Below, in pieces: positions 19,527-28,920 of a DNA stretch of 64,000 nucleotides. The position numbers and the translations under genes are program-made. The stretch comes from Opitutaceae bacterium (GTDB lineage Bacteria > Verrucomicrobiota > Verrucomicrobiia > Opitutales > Opitutaceae), in assembly GCA_015075305.1 (NCBI GenBank), contig JABTUS010000003.1, positions 124,001-188,000 of the forward strand. Direction: 5' to 3'. Under the pieces are notes generated by a model. The model was not told the DNA's origin. It ran no database searches and saw only the letters and a list, made by a program, of their open reading frames with translations. Position 1 is the stretch's first letter; each line of letters begins with the position of its first letter.

Positions 19527-21550
19527 ATCGCACAGGTTCAAGCTGGGTAGTGTTCATCGCAATGCTCGCGGCCATCCCGCTGGTGGTCCATGCGCAGCGA
19601 CGGATCGAATCCCGCGCCGAGCGTTTCGCCGAGCCTTCCGCGGCGCGCGTTGCCCGGGAGCAGGCGGCCTGGCCGCGGGTCTCCATGGTGCCGCCGGCCG
19701 ATGTGCTGCTGGAGGCCAGCGCGGTTCAGCTCCTGCCGTCGAAACGGCTCCTTGTGACAACCCGGCGCGGTGAACTCTGGTTCGTGGATGGCGCCTATGA
19801 CGATCCACCCGCACTGCGATGCACGCTTTTCGCCGAGGGACTGCACGAACCGCTCGGGGTTTCGCATTGTCCCGATGGTGGGTTCTATGTCGTCCAGCGG
19901 CAGGAGTTGACCCGCCTGGTGGATCGCGATGGAGACGGCCGCGCGGACCTGTTTCAGACCGTGTGCCGGCTTCCCGTGTCGGGCAACTACCATGAATTCG
20001 CCTTCGGTCCGTTTCCGGCCCCGAATGGCGGCGTTCGAGTGACGCTCATGCTCGCCTACAATGCGCCCGCCTATTCCCCCGTGCCCTGGCGCGGATGGAT
20101 GCTCGAGATTGATCGGGCGGGACGGATCACGCCCATTGCGGCGGGATTTCGTGCGGGTGCGGGAGCCGTTTTCTCCTCTCAGGGAATCTGGCTCACCACG
20201 GAGAATCAAGGGGAGTGGATGGGCACGAGCCACGTCACTCAGATTGATCCCGGCGACTTCATCGGCCATCCGAGTTCACTGGTTTGGAGTGCGCTCCCTG
20301 GGTCGCCGATCCATTTGCAGCCGGACGACATCCCCGACAGCGGCGAGCCCATCTTCGATCTGGCCAGACGCATTCCGGGAATCAAGCCACCCACGGTCTG
20401 TCTGCCCTACGCAACGTTTGGAATTGCTCCGACTGACATCGTGGAGGACACGACCAACGGAAAGTTCGGACCCTATGCCGGACATTTTTTTGTCGGTGAC
20501 TCCGGGCAGAGTCGGATACTGCGGGTGTCCCTCGAACGCGTGCGAGGGATCTGGCAGGGGGCGGCCTATGCGTTTCGCGAGGGATTCGAGTCGGGAGTGG
20601 CCCGCCTGCGGTTTGGCGAGGATGGATCGCTGTTTGTCGGTGAAACGGCCCGCGGCTGGGGTTCGGTTGGCGGAAAACCCTTTGCCTTCGAGCGGGTGCG
20701 CTGGAGCGGCGAGACGCCGCTCGACATCAGGGAGGTGCGGATCGCACCTGAAGGGTTCGTCGTCACCTTTACCCGCCCCGTCGATCCCGAGACCGCCGCC
20801 AATCCCGCGAGTTACCGTGTCGGCAGCTTCACCTACCAGCATCACAGCAGTTACGGCAGCGCCCCGATCAACCGCTGGATGTGTCCGGTGAAGCGCGCGC
20901 GACTTTCTCCCGACCTCCTCAGCGTGCATCTCGAGGTGGCCTGTCTGCGGGAGGGGTACATCCACGAGCTGCAGGCTGCGGGTGTGCGCGGCGTCGGACG
21001 CCGGGAGGAACTGCTTCACGACACCATCTACTACACGCTCAATCGGCTGCCGGAGGGCGCTTCGGCCGGCGTCGGCAGCGGCCGCGAAGCTGAAATGTGC
21101 GCCCCGCCTGTTCCGCCCGAAGCGCTCCTGTCGACTGCCAGGCATCCAACATCCGCGCCCCCGGGATGGAAGCGTCCCCAGGGGGATCGGACGATCCTGC
21201 TGGGCACGCAGGCCGGCATGCGATTTGACCAGGCTGAATTGCACGCAAGTCCGGGCGAGGCGGTTCAATTCGTTTTTCGCAATCAAGACGACATGCTGCA
21301 CAATTTCGTCCTTTGCGCGCCGGGTCGCGGCGAGTCGGTGGGTCGCGCGGCGCTTGAACTCGGCCTTGAAGCGGCGGCAAGGAATTACGTGCCCGACAGT
21401 GACGACGTTCTGTTTCACACGGCCGTCGTCATGCCGGGTGCGGTTGACCGCATCTATTTCAACGCGCCGGCGCGACCAGGCCGGTATGATTTCATCTGCA
21501 GCGTGCCCGGGCATTTCATGACGATGAAGGGCGTGCTCGTCGTTGATTGA
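19523..21550 (+). CDS. Secreted beta-propeller dehydrogenase-like protein with C-terminal azurin-type copper domain
   Basis: A 675-residue protein. The start ATG at 19523 overlaps the upstream stop as ATGA. A signal peptide (VVFIAMLAAIPLVVHAQ) is followed by a sorbosone/glucose-dehydrogenase-like propeller (about 60-400: KRLLVTTRRGELWFVDG, GFYVVQRQELTRLVDRDGDGRADLF, PTDIVEDTTNGKFGPYAGHFFVGDS). The last ~110 residues form a cupredoxin: MLHNFVLC supplies the first His, and CSVPGHFMTMKG supplies Cys, His and Met with the same spacing as azurin Cys112/His117/Met121. This predicts a type 1 copper site receiving electrons from, or giving them to, the attached domain. Probably periplasmic redox chemistry; the substrate is unknown. 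Confidence 0.82.
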   Translation: MNRTGSSWVVFIAMLAAIPLVVHAQRRIESRAERFAEPSAARVAREQAAWPRVSMVPPADVLLEASAVQLLPSKRLLVTTRRGELWFVDGAYDDPPALRCTLFAEGLHEPLGVSHCPDGGFYVVQRQELTRLVDRDGDGRADLFQTVCRLPVSGNYHEFAFGPFPAPNGGVRVTLMLAYNAPAYSPVPWRGWMLEIDRAGRITPIAAGFRAGAGAVFSSQGIWLTTENQGEWMGTSHVTQIDPGDFIGHPSSLVWSALPGSPIHLQPDDIPDSGEPIFDLARRIPGIKPPTVCLPYATFGIAPTDIVEDTTNGKFGPYAGHFFVGDSGQSRILRVSLERVRGIWQGAAYAFREGFESGVARLRFGEDGSLFVGETARGWGSVGGKPFAFERVRWSGETPLDIREVRIAPEGFVVTFTRPVDPETAANPASYRVGSFTYQHHSSYGSAPINRWMCPVKRARLSPDLLSVHLEVACLREGYIHELQAAGVRGVGRREELLHDTIYYTLNRLPEGASAGVGSGREAEMCAPPVPPEALLSTARHPTSAPPGWKRPQGDRTILLGTQAGMRFDQAELHASPGEAVQFVFRNQDDMLHNFVLCAPGRGESVGRAALELGLEAAARNYVPDSDDVLFHTAVVMPGAVDRIYFNAPARPGRYDFICSVPGHFMTMKGVLVVD

Positions 21551-21584
21551 AGTTCCCCGGATTCGCTGACGAGGGCCCTGCGGG

Positions 21585-22928
21585 CTACGGCTGCATGTTG
21601 CCCGATTTTTCCAGGAGGCCGGCATAGGTGGGAACCGTTTCCGCCAGGACCTGATGGATGCGCGACTTTTCGTCGTGCGGGATGTAGTCGTAGCGCTTGT
21701 CGGGGTCGATGCCGCTGAGCACTTCGTTGAGGCGATGAAAGACCTGTGACTGCAGTGGCGCGGGCAGCGCGGTGAAGCTTGCCGAGTAGATGAGGTAGCT
21801 GCAGCGCAGGCGGAAAATCCGGTCCTTCAGTTCGAAGTCGCGCAGGGAATCGCCGCTGCGGCTGCGGGTGGCCGCCGCGGTGAAAGCTGCCTTGAATGCG
21901 GCGCCGCCATCGACGCCATCGGGCAGCGGAGCGGCGTTGTGAAACAGCAGGCGGTCGACGATTTCCTGCGTGGCGCTGGCGAAGACGCGCTTCACGCTGT
22001 CGTAGGTCGGAACGTCGGTGAACGGCTCCTTGAACGACTCCTGCAGCGAGCGCTGGTAGGCCATCATCTTCCGGGTGGATTGATTGGCGCGCGTGAGCAC
22101 GTTCTGCATCGTGGTCTGATGCTCGAAGACCAGCAGGGAGACGACGTCGCTGTGGGGGCGCAGGTAGCGCTCGACGTCGAAGTAGGCGTCGAGCTTGTCC
22201 GGGCGCGCCTCCGCGCCGGTGGTCGATGGCCGACCCTTGTCATCGACGAAAATCGAGTTGCCGCGGTGATGGGTGCCTCCGCTGTAGCCCGTGACATACC
22301 AGCCGCCCCAGCGATCGGCGAATGGCGTGTCGTCCTCCACGACCAGCGTGCCCAGTTGGAGCATGGGTTCGCCGGTTGAATCGGGAAAAACGGATCGCGC
22401 GAAGACGGCCGGGATGTCCCTGACGAATGCACCGCCGTGACAGCGCAGGCAGTCGGGATCGCGATGCACGGCGCTCCTTCTGTCGGCTCCGGCGCGCAGG
22501 TCGACCGCATAAAAGACAGGACCGAGGAGCGGGTCGATCGCCGCGACCTCGATCAAGCCGCCAGGCACCCAGCCCACATACACGGAGTCGGAGTAGTAGA
22601 TGGCGCGCGGGCGTTCAGGACGGATCAGGCCGCGCTGCAGGCTCGTCTTGGTGAAGACGAGAAGCTGGCTTTCGACCGGCACGTGCAGGAATGCGAGAAG
22701 CTCGGTCAGCACCCGTCGCTCGTCACCCTCCATGCGCAGCGCGCCGGTGTTGATCCGGTCCTGCAGCACGGCGGCGGCATCCGCGGCGATGCTGGTGCTG
22801 TAGCTGATGGGAGGCTGCTCGAAGTCGGGTGTGCGCTGCGCGGCGACAGGCGGGGATGCGGCGGCGATCAGGAGCAGGGGAAGCAGGGAACGGCGCACTG
22901 GAGGCGGAAAATCAGGGATGAAATTCAC
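21585..22928 (-). CDS. Secreted single-heme (CXXCH) protein of unknown function
   Basis: A 447-residue protein. The N-terminal signal peptide (RRSLLPLLLIAAASPPVAAQ) is followed by a globular region with one c-type heme motif, DCLRCHGGAF, near residue 160. It also has conserved-looking aromatic and Gly-rich segments (GWYVTGYSGGTHHRGNSIF) that place two His after the heme site, one of which could be the distal ligand. The architecture matches large secreted cytochromes of uncharacterised function seen in Verrucomicrobia. It is convergent with the azurin-fusion gene, whose stop is only 34 bp away, so the two redox proteins may be functionally linked (inference). Confidence 0.72.
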   Translation of the reverse strand: MNFIPDFPPPVRRSLLPLLLIAAASPPVAAQRTPDFEQPPISYSTSIAADAAAVLQDRINTGALRMEGDERRVLTELLAFLHVPVESQLLVFTKTSLQRGLIRPERPRAIYYSDSVYVGWVPGGLIEVAAIDPLLGPVFYAVDLRAGADRRSAVHRDPDCLRCHGGAFVRDIPAVFARSVFPDSTGEPMLQLGTLVVEDDTPFADRWGGWYVTGYSGGTHHRGNSIFVDDKGRPSTTGAEARPDKLDAYFDVERYLRPHSDVVSLLVFEHQTTMQNVLTRANQSTRKMMAYQRSLQESFKEPFTDVPTYDSVKRVFASATQEIVDRLLFHNAAPLPDGVDGGAAFKAAFTAAATRSRSGDSLRDFELKDRIFRLRCSYLIYSASFTALPAPLQSQVFHRLNEVLSGIDPDKRYDYIPHDEKSRIHQVLAETVPTYAGLLEKSGNMQP

Positions 22929-23069
22929 GGGCGGCGGGTGTTCCTAACCAGAATTGGACGTACATATCCAGTTTTAAGAATCCATGTCGTGGAGGAATCG
23001 TCTCCGCGGAATGTCACCGCCTGCGATGTCATAACCGGATCGTCGAGGGGCGGCCATCGCTGGGGTGCG

Positions 23070-24065
23070 TCAGGCGAGAACCGTACCATCAAGGAAGGGC
23101 TGGCCCTTAGCCCGATTGACGAGATTCCGGATGGTGACCCGGGCGATCTCGTCCAGGGCCTCCTGGGTGAGAAAGGCCTGGTGGGCGGTGATCAGCACAT
23201 TGGGAAAGGTGAGCAGGCGGGAGAGCACGTCGTCCTGCAGAATCTGGCCGGACAGGTCCTCGAAGAAAACTCCCTCCTCCTCCTCGTAGACATCCATGGC
23301 GACGCCACCGATCCTTCCGCTCTTCAGCGCGGCGACAAGAGCCGTGGTGTCCACGAGTTTACCCCGGCTGGTGTTGAGGATGAACACCCCCGGCTGCATG
23401 CGCGCAAACACCCCCGCGTGCAGCAGATGCCGCGTGGACGATGTCAGGGGCAGGTGAAGCGAAAGGACCTGGCTCTTTGCGATCAATTCGTCGAAGCCAG
23501 CGTAGGTCACCGCATGCGTCGCGGCCCATTCCGTCGAGGGAAACGGGTCGTAGGCGAGCACCTCCATGCCGAAACCGCGCAGGATTTGCGCGGCGATGCG
23601 ACCGATCCTGCCCGTGCCGACGATGCCGACGGTTTTTCCGTGGAGGTCGAAGCCGACCAGGCCGCTCAGGGAGAAGTTGTGCTCGCGCACGCGATTGTAG
23701 GCCCGGTGAATCCTGCGGTTGAGGGCGAGCAGGAGAGCGACCGTGTGTTCGGCCACGGCGAAAGGGGAGTAGGCCGGCACGCGTGTCACAGCCAGGCCAA
23801 GGGAGCGCGCTGCTTCAAGGTCGACCTGGTTGAATCCGGCGCAGCGAAGCGCGACCATGCGAACGCCCGCCGCCTGCAGCCGCTCAAGGCAGGGCCGGTC
23901 GAGCCGGTCGTTGACAAACGCGCAGACGGCCTCGTCGCCGGAGACCGCCATGGCCGTCTCCTGGTTCAGGCGAAAATCGTGAAACCGGAGCCTGAGGGAG
24001 TCGTTCGCGTGCTTTTCAAAAAAAGTCCGGTCGTAGGGCTTGGTGTCGAAAAAGGAGACGTTCAT
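23070..24065 (-). CDS. ldhA: D-lactate dehydrogenase (2-hydroxyacid dehydrogenase family)
   Basis: A 331-residue NAD-dependent enzyme reducing pyruvate to D-lactate. The Rossmann motif is GKTVGIVGTGRIGRIAAQIL. Catalytic residues are in the usual places: Arg in NTSRGKLVD, Glu in GVAMDVYEEEEG, His in NVLITAHQAFLT. The N-terminal SFFDTKPYDRTFFE and the EEEGVFFEDLSGQILQDDVLSRL insert are hallmarks of the fermentative LdhA branch rather than of other 2-hydroxyacid dehydrogenases. The start at 24065 is chosen from the family N-terminus; the frame is open further upstream but without similarity. It lies on the same strand as ung, 97 bp downstream of it. Confidence 0.92.
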   Translation of the reverse strand: MNVSFFDTKPYDRTFFEKHANDSLRLRFHDFRLNQETAMAVSGDEAVCAFVNDRLDRPCLERLQAAGVRMVALRCAGFNQVDLEAARSLGLAVTRVPAYSPFAVAEHTVALLLALNRRIHRAYNRVREHNFSLSGLVGFDLHGKTVGIVGTGRIGRIAAQILRGFGMEVLAYDPFPSTEWAATHAVTYAGFDELIAKSQVLSLHLPLTSSTRHLLHAGVFARMQPGVFILNTSRGKLVDTTALVAALKSGRIGGVAMDVYEEEEGVFFEDLSGQILQDDVLSRLLTFPNVLITAHQAFLTQEALDEIARVTIRNLVNRAKGQPFLDGTVLA

Positions 24066-24162
24066 GGCCGCGCAGGACTGTGACTCGAACAAGCCGGATG
24101 ACAAGTCCCCCGCCGCCCGCACCGGCCCCCGCGCGCGGCATCCGGGCCGGTCCTGCCGGATT

Positions 24163-24825
24163 TCACCAGGCGATCGCCCTGGCACCCAGGGAAACCAAGT
24201 GCTGGTTCACCTTGGAAAAGCACCGGGAGCCGAGGAATTTTCGGGCTGACAGGGGCGAAGGGTGGGCGCACGCGACGACGGGATGGTGGTCCCGCGTGAT
24301 CAGGCTGCGTTTGGTCTGGGCGGCGTTGCCCCAGAGGAGAAATACAATCGGACGCGACTGGGCGGCGAGGTGCCGGATCACCTGGTCGGTGAACGCCTCC
24401 CAGCCCCTGCCCCGGTGGGAGTTCGCCTCACCCGCGCGCACGGTGAGCACTGTATTCAAAAGAAGGATACCCTGGTCCGCCCAATGTTCGAGATTGCCGT
24501 GGTCGGGGGCGACGATGCCGAGATCGCTCAGGAGCTCCTTGTGGATGTTGCGAAGGGAGCGGGGGACGCGCCGGCCCATCCTCACCGAAAAGCAGAGGCC
24601 GTGGGCGTCGCCTGGGGTTGGATACGGATCCTGTCCGAGCAGGACGACCCTCACCGCTTCCGGCGCGCAGCGTTCCAGCGCGGCGAAGATCTGCCCGCGG
24701 GGCGGCAGGACTTCGTGGCCGCCGGAAATCTCCGTGTCCAGAAAAGCGTCAAGCGCCTGATAGCCGGGGTCACGAATCGCGGGCGCGAGGGCCTGTTGCC
24801 AGGAGACGGGAAGGGGAGGGAGCAT
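24163..24825 (-). CDS. ung: Uracil-DNA glycosylase
   Basis: A 220-residue family 1 UDG that excises uracil from DNA. Motif A with the catalytic Asp is VLLGQDPYPTPGDAHGLCFS; the uracil-specific Asn is in GILLLNTVLTVRAG; motif B/Leu loop is HPSPLSARKFLGSRCFS. Length and order are canonical. The start ATG at 24825 is preceded (minus strand) by a purine-rich stretch compatible with ribosome binding (CTCCCTCCCC on the plus strand complement). Upstream lies an AT-rich spacer that also carries the promoter for the divergent TonB-like gene. Confidence 0.95.
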   Translation of the reverse strand: MLPPLPVSWQQALAPAIRDPGYQALDAFLDTEISGGHEVLPPRGQIFAALERCAPEAVRVVLLGQDPYPTPGDAHGLCFSVRMGRRVPRSLRNIHKELLSDLGIVAPDHGNLEHWADQGILLLNTVLTVRAGEANSHRGRGWEAFTDQVIRHLAAQSRPIVFLLWGNAAQTKRSLITRDHHPVVACAHPSPLSARKFLGSRCFSKVNQHLVSLGARAIAW

Positions 24826-25204
24826 GGTACGACACTCAGCCGGAGAGGTCCTGTCGAGGGAGAGTCAGAACCCGCATTCAATGGGCAAGGATCAAACCAT
24901 CGGGACGATGGTCGCGCCGTGATCACTCGAAATGAAGAGTCATCAGGCATGCAGCCTAAACTGAAAATGCATTACAGACGCTAGAGCCATTCAACTGCAT
25001 CGGCTTGTAATTGGAAAAAATCCGAGTATGATGATATGTCTGTTACATGCTTGCTGTCAGTATGTTATACTCAATTCAGAAGAGGACATTAATCTGGAAT
25101 TGGCATGGCGAAACAGGCCGTTTTCGGAGGATTTTTACATCGATTGGTGCGGGTGCGGAGCCGATTTAAAGGGAGCAATATTCTCGAACCTTTTACTCTT
25201 TCGC
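24826..25204. other. AT-rich divergent intergenic region with promoter and long leader
   Basis: A 379-bp spacer between ung (minus) and the TonB-like gene (plus). GC drops to about 37% in the line at 25021 (22 of 60 counted), against 60-67% in surrounding genes. It contains a sigma70-like promoter at 25043-25071. Transcription from there would give a leader of about 125 nt. No recognised riboswitch or small coding gene was seen. Confidence 0.6.
25043..25071 (+). promoter_or_regulatory. Sigma70-type promoter for TonB-like/MCP genes
   Basis: TTACAT (25043-25048), 17-nt spacer, TATACT (25066-25071). Both hexamers match four or five of six consensus positions at the optimal spacing, within an AT-rich island. 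It points toward the TonB-like gene 134 bp downstream. Confidence 0.6.
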
Positions 25205-25579
25205 ATGAACCGGCGTCTCATTTTCGCACTGCTGCTCGCTGCTCTTTCCGCGTTGTTTCCTGCTTCAGGATATTGCGCGCACGAAAGCGACGGGATTTTC
25301 CAGGAAGTCGATGAGCCACCGGTGCCGCTCAAGACGCCGCCACCGATTTATCCCTATGCGCTCCGCCGTGGGGGAATTTCCGGAATCGTCGCGGTTTCCA
25401 TTGTCATTGACGAGAAAGGGTCGGTCATAGACGCCGCCGTCTCAAAATCATCGAACGTTGAGTTTGAGCGGCCGTCACTGGAGGCGCTCCATGGCTGGAA
25501 ATTCAGGCCAGGCCGGGTGGACGGTTCGCCGGTCAAGGTTCGCGTGGTGGTTCCGATGCATTTTCGGGTGCAGGGGTGA
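25205..25579 (+). CDS. Stand-alone TonB C-terminal domain protein
   Basis: A 124-residue protein. The ATG at 25205 gives a signal peptide (MNRRLIFALLLAALSALFPASGYC). A Pro-rich linker (EPPVPLKTPPPIYPYALRRGG) is followed by a TonB_C fold (GIVAVSIVIDEKGSVIDAAVSKSSN ... LEALHGWKFRPGRVDGSPVKVRVVVPMHFRV). The frame extends upstream to 25028 without similarity. Unlike classical TonB it has no obvious uncleaved anchor or long periplasmic spanner, so it may be periplasmic and act on outer-membrane receptors by itself or with other inner-membrane motor parts. It is 33 bp upstream of the chemoreceptor gene, which may be co-transcribed. Confidence 0.8.
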   Translation: MNRRLIFALLLAALSALFPASGYCAHESDGIFQEVDEPPVPLKTPPPIYPYALRRGGISGIVAVSIVIDEKGSVIDAAVSKSSNVEFERPSLEALHGWKFRPGRVDGSPVKVRVVVPMHFRVQG

Positions 25580-25612
25580 CGTTGAAGAGACTTACCACTG
25601 ATCAACAAGAAC

Positions 25613-27610
25613 GTGAAATTCTTCTCCTTCACGATAGGCCGCAAGGTCACCGCGGGGTTTGTGCTGGTTTTCGCACTGTTTGGGGCGGTTGTAGCCACCT
25701 CCTACTACGCCCTGGGTACCGCGGGCAGAGGCATGAATGCGGTGTCGGCGGGAACTGCCGAGGCCAATGCTGCGACCAATCTTGAGACGGCGATGTATGC
25801 GCTTTGCCTCAGCGCGAACCGGTTTCTCGCCTCGGGTCGCACCGCCGACCTTGAGCAGTACAAGTCGACCCAGGCGAACCTCAGGACGACGATTGCGGAT
25901 GCGGTGAAGGAAATCGCCGAGCCATCGCGTGCCAGCAATGTCGCCGGAGCCCGGAGGCTCCTCGATGAATATGACCAGGCGATGCTGAGGATCGTCGATC
26001 TCATGGGTGCGCGTGACCGCATCATGGCTGATGTCATCCGGCCTCACTCAGTCGAGATCAAGACGATGTTGAAGAACCTGCTCGAGACCTCGCGTCTCAG
26101 CGGCGACCAGAACGCCCAGTTCAAGACATCACTGGCGCTCCAGTGTTTTTTTGAGGGAATGGCTGCGGCGAATTCCTTCTTTGCATCGCGCGATGAGACC
26201 GACGCCATCACGGTTCGCCAGGCGTTTGCCTCGATGGACGATGAACTCCAGTCGCTCGTCAAGGATCTGAAGGATGCGGAGGAGCTCGATGTCAGTCTCG
26301 CGGCACCTGGCACGCAGAAGCTGTTGGCGACCCTTCATGCGCACGCAACGGCCTACCTGAATGCCTTTGAACACACGGTCAAGCTCTCGAGCCAGCGCAA
26401 CGCCCTGGTGGTTGGCGACCTCGAACGGCTTGCACCGTTGTTCACGCAGAAGGTGGTCAACATCCGCCTGAGTCTCCGCCAGCTGCAGAATGACCTCGAC
26501 CAGAAGGCGCACAGCCAGCAGGCGCGCCATGAGCTGATTGTTTTCGGATTTTCAGCCGCCGGATTTCTCTGCGGCATCCTCGGCGCGTACCTGATCATTC
26601 GCAGCGTCAACCGGGCGATTCGCCTCATCACGCTTCGCCTTGGTTCCGGTGCGGCGCATACGGCTTCGGCGGCGGCTCAGATGACATCCGCCAGCCAGAT
26701 GATGGCGGAGGGTTCCTCGAGGCAGGCGGGTGCTCTGGAGGAGAGCGCGGCCTCGCTCGAGGAAATGGCGGGCATGACTCGGCGCAATGCCGAGAATGCC
26801 CAGGCCGCGAAACTGCTGGCCAACGAAGCCCGGCGGGTGGCCGATGCCGGCACCGATGAGATGAGGGAGATGAAGGCTGCGATGAATGCAATCCAGGCCT
26901 CCAGCGGCGAGATTTCAAAGATCATCCGGACGATTGATGAAATCGCCTTTCAGACGAATCTGCTGGCATTGAATGCAGCCGTCGAAGCCGCGCGCGCCGG
27001 AGATGCCGGCCTGGGTTTTGCCGTGGTGGCGGATGAGGTCAGGTCACTGGCGCAGCGATCCGTGCGGGCGGCGCATGAGACGACGCAGAAAATTTCGGAT
27101 GCCAGGGACAGGAGCGAACAGGGTGTGAGGATCTGCGAGAAGCTGGCGCGCAATCTGGATGTGATCACGGAGAAGGCCCGAAGCGTGGACGCTCTTGTCG
27201 CGGAGATTGCGCTTGCCTCCCAGGAGCAGAGCCAGGGGATCGGCCAGGTCACGCGCGCCGTTTCCGACATGGACGGCATCACCCAGGCAAATGCCGCCAC
27301 TGCGCAGCAGACATCGGCTGCGGCCGCGGAGCTGGATTCCCAAACCGCGCGGCTTCAGGATGTGATCAGGGAGCTGTCCGCCATGGTTGGTGGCTCGACA
27401 AATGCAGAGGCCGGTGACGGACAGGCGGATGCAGTCAGCGAATCGTTCCCGGATGAAGCGGCCCGGGAGGTGGAGGATCGCAGCCAGGCTCTGATGTCGC
27501 GCGCTGATCGTCCAGGGAGGGTTGCCAGGCCGCCTCGCGCGGTGCGCAAGGCCGGCGTGCCGGTGGTGGCTGCGGACAAGGGCGCGGGACAGTTTTTCAG
27601 GGATGTTTGA
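25613..27610 (+). CDS. Methyl-accepting chemotaxis protein
   Basis: A 665-residue chemoreceptor with GTG start at 25613 ([28 protein letters not shown] is TM1, about 10-35). A ~270-residue helical periplasmic sensor domain is followed by TM2 (about 306-326, [21 protein letters not shown]) and a HAMP-less or very short linker. The signalling domain has the conserved hairpin tip ([21 protein letters not shown] ... [16 protein letters not shown], about 442-482). Gln/Glu-containing segments ([30 protein letters not shown]) are candidate methylation sites and would be substrates of the CheD encoded at 60566-61087. A ~90-residue C-terminal tail is variable. It would report to CheA through CheW. Confidence 0.93.
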   Translation: MKFFSFTIGRKVTAGFVLVFALFGAVVATSYYALGTAGRGMNAVSAGTAEANAATNLETAMYALCLSANRFLASGRTADLEQYKSTQANLRTTIADAVKEIAEPSRASNVAGARRLLDEYDQAMLRIVDLMGARDRIMADVIRPHSVEIKTMLKNLLETSRLSGDQNAQFKTSLALQCFFEGMAAANSFFASRDETDAITVRQAFASMDDELQSLVKDLKDAEELDVSLAAPGTQKLLATLHAHATAYLNAFEHTVKLSSQRNALVVGDLERLAPLFTQKVVNIRLSLRQLQNDLDQKAHSQQARHELIVFGFSAAGFLCGILGAYLIIRSVNRAIRLITLRLGSGAAHTASAAAQMTSASQMMAEGSSRQAGALEESAASLEEMAGMTRRNAENAQAAKLLANEARRVADAGTDEMREMKAAMNAIQASSGEISKIIRTIDEIAFQTNLLALNAAVEAARAGDAGLGFAVVADEVRSLAQRSVRAAHETTQKISDARDRSEQGVRICEKLARNLDVITEKARSVDALVAEIALASQEQSQGIGQVTRAVSDMDGITQANAATAQQTSAAAAELDSQTARLQDVIRELSAMVGGSTNAEAGDGQADAVSESFPDEAAREVEDRSQALMSRADRPGRVARPPRAVRKAGVPVVAADKGAGQFFRDV

Positions 27611-27677
27611 GTCGGGAGAGGGGTAGCTGGGTCGGGATCAGATGTCAGCGGCCAGGTTGGCGGACAACCGTCCGGAC

Positions 27678-28334
27678 CTACAGCGCGGCCACGCCGATCT
27701 CATTCTCGAAGAGACGAACCGAGCCCACGGGAATGCCTGGTTCGTAGATCGCGTGATCCCAAAGCGCGGAGTGGCGGGTGAGTTTCATTTTCGCGAGCGC
27801 GGAGTTGTGGGTCGGCCAAAGCACCATGCAGGCGCCCTGGGTGTGTCGTGAGATGAAGCGTATCCCGTCGAATCGTTCCGGATGATCGTGAAGCCGCTGC
27901 GCAAACCGCCTGGGTCGCTCGATTTCCCGCGTATAGAGCGTGGCCAGATCCATTCCGATCCGTTTGGCGCTGCCTTCGGTGCTGAGATCGTACACCTTGA
28001 GCGAGAGCCCCGTTGGCGCAGTCGCAAATACGCGGGCGATCAATTCCTGTTTCGAAAGGATGGTTGCGGCTCCGGACTCCTTCGCCACGGCAATGTCATC
28101 CCCATAGATCTCGTGGAAGGACGTCGCCGCTTCGGATGCGAGGTACAGGCACCTTGCCTCGCCGCTTTCCGGCGTGAGACGACCTGTTCTTGAGACGTGG
28201 AAAACGGTCTCCGAGGTGAGGTGCGCCGCCCAGCGGAGATTCCACCATTCCCCGGAAATCGACAGATGATGCACGGGCAGCTTCAGTCTGTTGAATTCGG
28301 CTGCATCGAGCGGCCAGCGGAGGCGGCGCTCCAT
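27678..28334 (-). CDS. RES domain protein, probable toxin
   Basis: A 218-residue protein. The segment VFHVSRTGRLTPESGEARCLYLASEAATSFHEIYGDD carries the Arg...Glu...Ser-type residues of the RES fold: Arg early, the YLASE segment, and the Glu in FHE. RES toxins of characterised RES-Xre systems degrade or modify NAD+; that activity is inferred here only from family and context. The gene begins 7 nt after the end of the antitoxin-like gene on the same strand, the standard antitoxin-first order. Confidence 0.75.
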   Translation of the reverse strand: MERRLRWPLDAAEFNRLKLPVHHLSISGEWWNLRWAAHLTSETVFHVSRTGRLTPESGEARCLYLASEAATSFHEIYGDDIAVAKESGAATILSKQELIARVFATAPTGLSLKVYDLSTEGSAKRIGMDLATLYTREIERPRRFAQRLHDHPERFDGIRFISRHTQGACMVLWPTHNSALAKMKLTRHSALWDHAIYEPGIPVGSVRLFENEIGVAAL

Positions 28335-28341
28335 GGGCTGG

Positions 28342-28890
28342 CTACTCTGCGGACTCTGCGGCCAGATTCAGGACCAGGCGGATATCGTCGTCCCTGGCAC
28401 CGCGCAGAAGATCGATCGGGCGCTTCCCTCCCAGCCTCGCGCTCGGATTAAGGAAAAAGGTGAACGGGAGCAGATCATGGAAGTGGGGATGCTGGCGGAG
28501 AATCCCCACAGCTTCCCTAAGGCCTGGCAGCACTCCTCCCTTCTCCGAGAACTGCCACAGGGGGAAGAGCATGTTGCCACGGCCTTCCTTGACCATGACA
28601 AGCTGGCCGAGTCGCGCCGCTTTCCGAACCGCTTCATCGGTCGCGGGCTTTCGCCCGCCATAAAGTGCCGCAGCCTCTTTTGCGGAGGCCACGCCGCCTT
28701 CCTGGCTGACAAGGTCCGCGAAGCCGATCCTGGCAGAGAAATCCCTTGCGGCTGGCATGCCATACAAGCCAAACATGGCCGCCGCAAAGGCTTCGGAAAG
28801 GGACTCGGGCGTCGCTCCCTTCTCCTTGGCCGCGCGCATCAGCGGTTCGACGGTCTCCGTGAAGACATCCGTAACGATGGAAGCGCTCAT
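28342..28890 (-). CDS. Xre/MbcA/ParS-type antitoxin partner of RES protein
   Basis: A 182-residue protein. The C-terminal ~55 residues (PHFHDLLPFTFFLNPSARLGGKRPIDLLRGARDDDIRLVLNLA) match the pattern of the toxin-binding domain of MbcA/ParS/Xre antitoxins, where Asn-Pro...Leu-Gly-Gly-Xaa-Xaa-Pro-Xaa-Asp-Leu-Leu is diagnostic. The N-terminal part is helical and includes a KEAAALYGGRKPATDEAVRKAARLGQL helix-turn-helix-like segment. It probably neutralises the RES protein and represses its own promoter; a 9-bp inverted repeat lies 31 bp upstream. Confidence 0.75.
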   Translation of the reverse strand: MSASIVTDVFTETVEPLMRAAKEKGATPESLSEAFAAAMFGLYGMPAARDFSARIGFADLVSQEGGVASAKEAAALYGGRKPATDEAVRKAARLGQLVMVKEGRGNMLFPLWQFSEKGGVLPGLREAVGILRQHPHFHDLLPFTFFLNPSARLGGKRPIDLLRGARDDDIRLVLNLAAESAE

Positions 28891-28920
28891 CCGAAAAGGT
28901 TGTTAAGGTTGTGGTCTCTT

